From: Cryptomeria japonica | Lineage: Eukaryota; Streptophyta; Pinopsida; Cupressales; Cupressaceae | NCBI RefSeq assembly: GCF_030272615.1 | Contig: NC_081415.1 | Span: 605,067,137 to 605,131,136 of the forward strand | Direction of reading: 5' to 3' | DNA: 64,000 nucleotides | Part shown: positions 57,111 to 64,000 of the stretch, one piece after another | How positions within the stretch are numbered: position 1 is the stretch's first letter | Layout of the letters: each line of letters starts with the position of its first letter | Notes under the pieces: generated by a model | The model's database searches: none | What the model saw: the letters and a program-made list of their open reading frames with translations, nothing else | Told to the model about the DNA's origin: nothing | Made by a program: the position numbers and the translations under genes

Positions 57111-58349
57111 TGTCTACCCCAACTATAATGACAATAATAATACCTCTAATTGAAATCTCAATCCGAAGTTTGGACATTCATATGGTAGATTTTACTATTC
57201 TCATGGCTGGTGTTCGTTTAGTTGTCAATCCAGGAATGTAAAACTTGAAATGGGTCTGCAATATATATGCACTAAGCACCTTAAATAATCATTCTTAATT
57301 ACTGTAGGAAAGGTAGGAATGGAAATCATAATAGGCTAAATGAAAGCTTTACAAAACTCTACTGAAAAGATCTAATGAAAATAATAGGAATCACACCGTT
57401 ATGCCTTGGCTGTAGGAACAGTCAAAGGATCTATTTCCAGTGGCTGCAGGAACAATCTAGTCATGGACTTCTACTGCAACTAAGTAAAAACTAACTTCAA
57501 TAATCATAAACATACGATCACTCACCAAGTGGGCCCCCTTGGATGAGTGATATCAAACTCTTAGCAAAGAACTATTAATAGATCAGAATAATATATTTTT
57601 ATTCATTTGTTCCTTAAAGATGATTACATATTCTAAAAGAGAAAATTCAGAATGTGTGAAAAAAACTTTGCTCAATCCCTTTCCATTATGTCTAACTCAG
57701 AAAAGAAGGAAGAGCTTATTATAAAGAAAAGATAAAATACAATGGACAACTCCAGTTACGCCCAAAAGAAGAGGCGGATAGCTGTAAGATGAAGGAGATA
57801 ACAGAGAGCTTGGCTGCAGGAACTGTGGATCTCAAACTGAACCATAGTCTTTGCACGCCAAAGAGATTTGCAAATTAAACATGCATCGGAGTTAAACTCC
57901 CATGGTGAAGTACAACTGTTCTAATTATGCCATAGATTGGGCTCGCTTGAATCTCCTTCAGTTTGACCTCTAGCTATCTAAACGTGATTCTCTAGTCCTT
58001 AAGCGCGAAAGAAAATTCTCCACCGCAACATCAATTATTATTTGCACTAAAATAGAAACAATATACAAGGACGTGCATATGTATCTTACTTAACTAATAC
58101 ATTCATTAACTCATATATGAAATCATCCTAAATAATCCGCATATCACAGGGACAAACCATTTGGCTGTAGGAATAAATTGGCATGGCTGCAGGAATTAAC
58201 AGACAAGGTTCAAACATGATTTCTTAAGTTTAGTTTTAAAACATGGATTACATATAGTCGATTCACAATATTTTACTATCACAATGCCCAAAAGGTACAA
58301 AAAACCTAAGAGTCCTGATAAAAAAAACATGTCAATACACTGACTTATC
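57111..58349 (-). repeat. 5' LTR of element F
   Basis: 1239 bases from TGATAAGTCAGTG at 58349 to GGGTAGACA at 57111, matching 47312-48556 along its length. It carries the same GGCTG[C/T]AGGAA words. Confidence 0.93.
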
Positions 58350-60071
58350 ATCAGGGAAAAGGAGACTCTCAAGATCATGTCAAACAATTTCACTCAGCTT
58401 GCCTAGAACTGGCATATGAAGACACATATCTAATGTGCCTCTTTCCTTAGAGTTTGGGAGGGACAACCATGCAATGGTTTTATCGACGAATGGGCAGCAT
58501 TAGGACATTCGAGGAACTTATCGAAAAGCTCATTGCACATTATTCGCACAAAATAGAATGGGATGTTACCATGGCAGATCTATGTAATACCAAACATAAA
58601 CCAGGGGAGCTATTTTTCAGTTTTCTTGCAATGATGGTGACAAATGTCTAGCAGACATTCTCTTTAGCTACTGGAATGAGAGTTAGTTGAAACATTTATT
58701 TCCAACATGAATGAAGAAATGGAATTCCATCTAGACATGAAAGGCATAGAGTCCTTTAATGACATGATCACCTAGGGATTAAAATGTGAATGAACCCTCA
58801 TCAAAAGAGGGCTTATCAAAATATACAATGAACCAAAAGATGGCCCTCGCCCATGCTTTAATAGTGATAAACCCAACTTATGGAATAAAAACAAAAAGAT
58901 CATCAATGATGGGGTTGTAGATGCAAGGACTATCAAGAGTGCACAACCTATGGTTCGATTTGTGGGGCAAAACCCCCCTCCTAAGAATAACATGGTTGCT
59001 CCCCCACAAAATCAAGGGCACAATGCACCACAAGAGGAACCGAGACAATGACAATAAAATTATAAACCAAAACATACATACGCTCCCTTAGGGGAACCTA
59101 TTAAAACAGTGTTACATCAATTGGTCTCTTCAAATCTGGTGACCTTACCAAAGACATATAATTATGAACCTCAGGTCAAACCTCCATGGTGGAGGGATAA
59201 TAAATATTGTGAATTCCATCAAGGGAAAGGGCATAAAACAAGTAATTGTCATAGATTGAAAGATCTTGTTCAGGATCTTATTGACTGAGGAGAGATTGAA
59301 ATTGAAGGACATGACCCAAAAAACATGAATAATGATCATCTTATGTTTACAAATCCACTTCCATCACAAGATCAAAGGGGTCCTTCCACTTCGGGATGAA
59401 ACACAGACACCAATGATTATACATGAGCCTCTTATAATTACATTGTGAATCACCTAGATGATGTCGATGAAAAAATTGCAACCATTAGCATCAAAAATCC
59501 AAGCTCTACTTGCAATGTTGTTATGCGTCATAGCAAGATCACCATTAAAGTAGCTCCACAAGGCGCCACCTCCATCCCAAAGTAGTACAACCTTGTGGAA
59601 CATTTAGATAAAATGCCTACACTTATATCCATCTTAGAGTTGTTGCACCTATCCCCATCTCATAAAACAATCTTGGATCAAGCTCTCCAAGAGGCGTCAA
59701 TCCCTACCAATCTAAACACAAATCAATTTCAAGATATGGTTGGTATTATGAGGTCATCACCATGTCTCACTTTCTCGGAAAGTGACAATACATCCTTCTA
59801 GCAACCTCATAACACCTCACTCGATATTGAAGGATTTATCAACCAACATAGGATCAAGCGAGTCTTGATTGATAATGGAGTATATTAAATATATGTAAAC
59901 TACAATTGGTCACAACATCGGGATATGCAGTTGAATCAATGGATCCCCGCAAAAAGATAACGATAAAAGCTTATGATGATGTAGAGCATTCATCAAAAGG
60001 AGTAGTTGTGTTACCTATTCGAGTGGGCCCAGTGGTGAAGCACATCATATGTCAAGTTCTGGACCTTCCTC
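58350..60071 (+). pseudogene. Element E gag C-terminal part, zinc finger and protease start
   Basis: Directly after F the gag core resumes: DSQDHVKQFHSACLELAYED (about 58365), LGGTTMQWFYR (about 58455) and FEELIEKLIAHYSHKIEWD. The text then moves between frames with stops (58649 TAG; many up to 59100). The zinc word PWWRDNKYCEFHQGKGHK...NC lies at 59185-59255. Later comes the protease (RVLIDNGVY, about 59850; Asp kept, then a TAA) and VVVLPIRVGPVVKHIICQVL at 60005-60060, where element D cuts in. Stops and at least three frameshifts are present. Confidence 0.75.
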
Positions 60072-61195
60072 TGATGAATACTAAGAGGGGGGGGTGAATT
60101 AGTATTCCAAAAACTACTGCACTAAAACACTTACACAGTCTAAAGATAAACCAGTAAAGCAGTCTGATAGTCAAACCGGTTACCACACATGTAAACCAAA
60201 ATGTGAATAAAACATTCACCCACAAAAGCAATACAACCATAACACAAGATATTTGATGTGGAAACCCAACTGGGAAAAACTACGGTGAGATGGAACTCAC
60301 AAGTCACTATCTACAGAATAGAAACCAGGCCGGTTAAGGTCTTACAATGTTCTTCACCAAAACAGATCCTATTAGGAATCTCAATCTCTGTTAGGAGATA
60401 AGTCCAATTAAAGACTACCTTGTTAGAGGATTTTAGATTCACATGTGTGAACCACCTTGTTAGAGGATTTTACAAAGGCTTTGAGGCCTACCTGGTTAAG
60501 GGCTACAGACTTGTCAAAGATGTGAGTAATCAACAAGTGTTTGATCTATCTAATAGCACAAACTGCTTGGTTAGATCCAGCATTACTTCAGTCTTCTCTC
60601 TATCTCTCATAGTTACAACTTTATCCTCTCTAATAAGATCGTTCTTATCTTCTACCTCAAACCCTAGCTCAACATTAACCCTTTTTAGCAACAACATAAA
60701 AACCCTAGACATGATGTCCTTTTAAAGGAATCTGATTTCATGTCAGTCCAATAGGATTACATTACAATTTCCTAGGTTCAATGAATCTAGACATACTCAG
60801 TAACACGACACAAGAATCACCGTCAATGTGTCGGCACTGTCAAACAATCGGTGGATTGGTAACTCGTCACAAAATGTCGGTTGGCAACTCATCACATAGT
60901 ATTACCGGTTCATACAAAATACCAGTTGTTGGTTTGTCACAAGTGAAGACTGGTAAGAATGTGTTGTGCCACTTTGCTCCCTCGTACTGCTTGTGATCTG
61001 TGAACCACTTGGGGTCAATATGCTGCTTCAGACAAGGAAACACATTCTGCAAAATTACTAGTCTAGAGACTAGTATGCAATATACTGGTTGCAACAAATA
61101 CCGGTTGAGCATGAGCTCATACATATAAAGGGGATCTCAATACAAGTGTGTGTCCATCAATGACAATCACAACATAAACATCAAAAATGCCAACA
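60072..61195 (-). repeat. 3' LTR of element D
   Basis: Minus strand TGTTGGCATTTTTGATG (61195) to about 60072 (plus TGATGAATACTAAGAGG), 1124 bases. The outer boundary is set by where the element E protease text ends. The inner edge has the CCCCCCCTC tract seen in the LTRs of 1, A and B. Confidence 0.8.
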
Positions 61196-61494
61196 ATCTC
61201 CCCCTTTGGCATTGATGGCAACACTTAGGAAAATAAAATTTTGACATCTAAGTGTTTTACAACAAAAAACTTGCCATTAACAAAATTGCTCCCCCTAAGC
61301 ATATACACTATCCCTTAATCAATAGAGTGTATAGCAATTTTGCATTCAAAGTATAATCATCAGAACATATAACATATATCATAGCATATATCAAAATTTC
61401 AAAACAGATACTTCTCCCCCTGATATACTTCTCCCCTGATATATCAAAATTTCAAAATTGTAAAAACAAAAACCAGATATACTTCTCCCCCTTT
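61196..61494 (-). other. Polypurine tract of element D and further purine tracts
   Basis: The block ATGCCAAAGGGGGAGAT abuts the LTR (61196-61212). Purine tracts of the same kind recur at 61288-61296, 61412-61420, 61430-61436 and 61482-61494, as before the 3' LTRs of elements 1 and B. Confidence 0.75.
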
Positions 61495-61546
61495 GCCAAC
61501 AATGACAAAGTACCACTGAAAAACTTGTTTACATTTATAAAAGAGT

Positions 61547-63997
61547 TTATGACAATAATGAATAATACTTGTCAAAAACCGCTTTATAGTCTTGCAAAAA
61601 TTGTTTCATGGAGAGGGACCAGGACTAAAGTAAGGAGGTTGCCACTTCCTTCTCTATATGCATCTGTGATACCTGTTCCTCCATGGCATCTATTGTGCTT
61701 AGTTTGTATGTGACTGTCAGGGCCTCCAGGTTTAAATAACACTTCTACAGAATTTGCAGTCATGGGAGTAATACCAGTTGAAGCTCCTGCAAATCCCTAG
61801 ACTGTGTGCTGATCTCTTGCTCCATCTTCGCTGACCGGATCTGGAACTAGTGAACAGTTTGCCCATATGCTACAAAGGAGTCATAAGGAGTCTTGAATGT
61901 GCCCAAGTAGGACTATAAGTCCATTTGAAGTTGTTGCTTCTTGGCTAGCACATCATCATAGAATAGATGAGGTTGACAGATTTTGCTGAGTAGCAAGTTT
62001 CCCTCATCCAAGACATTCCTTATGTCCTCTTGATCCTTTAGCAGTTCAGTCCTAAGCTCATTCAACTTCTTCACTAGAAAAACATTAATAGCCTTTTGGT
62101 GCTCTTTCTTTACATTGGCCTCTGCTACATCTTCTAGACTCTACACCTAATCATCCACTATAGTACATAGAAGTTTGAGTTGTGCTAGTGATATATCATT
62201 GTCAGGAAGATTAGTACCACGGATTAAACTGGTAAGTGTGTCTATAGCCACCTGAATAATATCTTGTTCTCTTTTCCTTCGAATGCCTTCAAGGCGCTCT
62301 TGGGCAACCTTGATTCTCTGCATAAGCTCAGACTCACTTGTAGATTGGAGATCAATGGGGCTTGAGATAGTAGCCGGTTTGGCTTGGCTACCGATTGCCT
62401 TAGGACTTTCCATTTGTGTGGTCTTCATTGCTTCAATGGTCTTGTCTGCTTCTTCCTTCTTTTTCTTCTCCTTCTCTTCCTTTTCTTTCTCTCTCTTTTT
62501 CTTCTCTTCCTCTTCCATCTTCTTCTTATCTTCTTCTTCTTTCTGCTTCTGCTCTGCTTCTACTTTCTTCTTTGCTTCTTCTTCCTTCTTCTTCTGTGCT
62601 TCCTCTTCCTTCTTCTTCTTCTCTTCCGCTTCCTTCTTCTTCTTCTATTCTTCCTCTTCCTTCTTCTTCTTCTCCTCTGCTTCCTTCTTCTTCCTTTCTT
62701 CCTCTTCCTTCTTTTTCTTCTCCTCTTCTTCCTTCTTTCTCTTTTCTTCCTTGTGCTCTTCTTCTTTCTTTTTCCTTTCATCCTATTGCTTCTTCTTTTC
62801 TTCATCTTTCTATTTCTCATCTTCCTCTTTTCTCTTCTCTTCCTCTTTCTTCTGTTTCTCATCTTCATCCTTCTTCTTTTTCTCTTCCTGGTCTTTTGTC
62901 GCTTGCTATGTGTCCACAGCTTTTTCACCACCCTGATCAACTTGTTGCCCCTATTCAGTACCCTCAGAAGGTATGTCCTGAGTGACATCATCTACATCTA
63001 GGGCATCAACATTGATGGTGTCAATTGGTTCTTCCACTAGGTTTCCTTCCTCATCAAAGACCTCATCCGGTTTGGAAGTAACCGATTCCTTTTCTGCTTG
63101 GAGGTTGGCCATGCATGCTTTGTGAGAGCTCATAGCATGGGCCATGTGATGATGTGTATCTTTTTCTACATCATCAACTCTCCCTTTGAACAACCAGAGT
63201 CTTCTTCTCCTTGTGAAGAAGAGACCTTTATTTTGATCCAGGGCATCAAACAGTTCTGAATTTGAGAGTTCAGGGAAGTACTGTGCAAAAAATTTCTCCC
63301 TAATCTCGTATTCCTTTTCAATGGCAATGCACCATTTGTTATCCAATGCCTTAAATAATGAGTCCGGTGTTTAAGATTTAAATTCTGATGGTGACTGGTC
63401 ATTTTTACATAAATAAAGATTGATTTCTTATAGTACTTCATCTTTTTCCTCACTATTGAATTCATCATAATAATCTATTAAATCATGAAGTAACTTTCTC
63501 CTAATATTCTTTACTATTCTTTGACAATGTGTCAAAGGTTTGTAAGAGGAGATATCTATATTTACCAGTGTGGATGCTGCCGGTTCATTCTTCTTCATCA
63601 TCTTGGTCTATCTAGCTTTCTTTAGCTATTCATCAGACTCAGTTTCTTCGGAGTCCGGTTCATTTGCCTTAGTCTTCCTCTTTCTTTCGAATACTTTTGC
63701 CGGTGTTACCTCCGATTTCTTCTTTGCTAGTGATCGCTTGGTCACTATTGGAGTCGCAGTGGTAGCCGGTGGTGATGCTGCAGGCACTGCCTTAGCTTTC
63801 TTAGCTACCAATTTTTTTCCCTTCTTCATCAATGGTTCTTCAACCGATGCAATCCTTTCCAAGTAGGTTCCGGTTCTCTTAGCCTTTGGATCAAGAGGCG
63901 AGGCAATAAGGGTTGAAGCATACCCTTCCAGCATGTCAAACATGACCTCATAGCCCATAGGCTCCACTTCCTCCATTCTAGGCTCAACAACCTCCAT
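61547..63997 (-). pseudogene. Element D ORF2 with a Lys/Glu-rich helical domain (partial)
   Basis: One frame, open at the window edge, runs to TAA at 61547, at least 817 codons. It has about 16 stops (mostly TAG) but no frameshift. Parts in order: MGYEVMFDMLEGYASTLIAS (matches DASILDAYARMLIDAS of element A), a basic Lys/Ala-rich stretch (about 63840-63660), NKWCIAIEKEYEIREKFFAQ (about 63340), an acidic linker, a run of about 160 residues almost only Lys and Glu (62910-62440), ESELMQRIKVAQERLEGIRR, and a helical C-terminal part (LNELRTELLKDQEDIRNVLD, about 62070). No enzyme motif is visible. A long single helix or coiled coil is likely, perhaps for assembly. The N-terminal part lies outside the window. 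Confidence 0.65.
62440..62910. repeat. Trinucleotide-rich array coding the Lys/Glu run of element D
   Basis: On the + strand CTTCTTCTTC, TTCCTC and TCTTCC words alternate; on the minus strand these are GAAGAAGAAG and GAGGAA codons. A unit of about 30-33 bases (for example AAGAAGAAGGAAGAGGAAGA) recurs imperfectly. The other frames over this array give spurious Ser/Phe/Leu-rich or Arg-rich frames. Confidence 0.85.
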
Positions 63998-64000
63998 TAG

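Larger units (their letters stand above)
47312..58349 (-). mobile_element. Element F: Athila-like Gypsy element with an extra 3' ORF
   Basis: LTRs of 1245 and 1239 bases enclose gag, protease, RT, RNase H and integrase in Gypsy order, plus an additional ORF between integrase and the 3' LTR. The primer site is tRNA-Asp type. The flanks are TCGAG (47307-47311) and TCAGG (58350-58354), an imperfect 5-bp duplication; reading TCAGG restores the gag frame of element E. The gag-pol frame (57018-51343, about 1890 codons) has about 25 stops but no frameshift, and the same holds for the extra ORF. The DL[G]-type protease, the YMDDF RT box and the extra ORF fit the Athila group. Confidence 0.92.
44900..60071 (+). 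mobile_element. Element E: Tat-like Gypsy element, interrupted by F and D
   Basis: The + strand gag (46768-47311) resumes after element F at about 58355 and runs into a zinc-finger region and protease, which element D cuts at 60071. The gag zinc word KYCEFHQGKGHKTSNC and the protease-region text VGPVVKHIICQVLDLP are typical of Tat-type Gypsy elements. The 5' LTR end is probably at about 45497, before a primer-site-like sequence. The left LTR border is unknown. RT, RNase H, integrase and the 3' LTR must lie beyond the window. Coding parts have stops and, in the second part, frameshifts. Confidence 0.7.
60072..64000 (-). mobile_element. Element D: second non-autonomous element of the A type (partial)
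   Basis: The 3' LTR (60072-61195) and a polypurine block are present. The internal region runs to the window end with one very long ORF2 frame and no sign of pol. ORF2 corresponds to that of element A in order and in short conserved words. The insertion site is in the protease of element E. The other LTR, the primer site and the second target duplication lie outside the window. The left flank is TCCTC. Confidence 0.8.

Noticed and set aside
62560-62991. Minus-strand Arg/Lys-rich frame of 143 codons
   Set aside because: It is the Lys/Glu array read one base out of phase with ORF2.
62283-63001. Three overlapping + strand frames of 189-217 codons, Ser/Phe- or Leu/Phe-rich, resembling membrane proteins
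   Set aside because: They are translations of the CTTCTTC-type array on the wrong strand. The minus-strand ORF2 of element D explains the sequence.
1-64000. tRNA genes, rRNA, CRISPR arrays, bacterial operons, riboswitches
   Set aside because: Reading both strands gave no cloverleaf, rRNA core words, spaced direct-repeat arrays or operon-like gene packing. The content is plant retroelements.

Overview
The window looks like gene-poor nuclear DNA of a seed plant with a large, transposon-filled genome, perhaps a conifer or other gymnosperm. That is an inference from old, nested LTR retrotransposons, low GC, tRNA-Met and tRNA-Asp type primer sites and a decayed PLS-type pentatricopeptide-repeat (PPR) gene. 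No tRNA or rRNA gene, no CRISPR array and no intact gene was seen. Every recognisable coding region carries stops, frameshifts or both.

Layout. 1-3087: 3' end and LTR of a Gypsy-type element (750-2515, + strand) abutting a truncated Copia-type LTR. 3224-5117: decayed gene of unknown, transposon-like family. 6262-6945: PPR pseudogene. 7241-8648: 5' LTR, primer site and first codons of a reverse-strand element. 10248-16890: full-length Copia element 1 (+). 19960-26955: element A (-), LTR-bounded, with no reverse transcriptase but two other reading frames. 27258-35670: Copia element B (-), split by a 1.6-kb mini LTR element (31248-32857). 38041-43134: Copia element C (-). About 44900 to 60071: Tat-like Gypsy element E (+), split by the Athila-like Gypsy element F (47312-58349, -) and interrupted at its protease by element D (60072 onward, -), which runs off the window. 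Exact 5-bp target duplications support A (CACAC), B (AGTAC), C (CTTCT) and the mini element (CTCTT). Element 1 (TAATT/TAATC) and F (TCGAG/TCAGG) have imperfect ones.

How the parts relate. Elements 1 and B are related autonomous Copia elements (gag, protease, integrase, RT, RNase H). A and D share their tRNA-Met type primer site (seen in A) and an almost identical polypurine block next to the 3' LTR. Instead of pol they carry ORF1 (coiled coil plus four zinc knuckles, seen in A) and a long ORF2 with charged coiled-coil regions. They look like coding but non-autonomous partners of the Copia family and are the best candidate here for something poorly described. Two decay modes are visible: 1, A, B and E carry indels, while C, F and the visible part of D keep one reading frame over kilobases and are broken only by stops explainable by C-to-T or G-to-A changes. 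In 1, B and C a different integrase catalytic residue is lost each time, always by an apparent G-to-A change.
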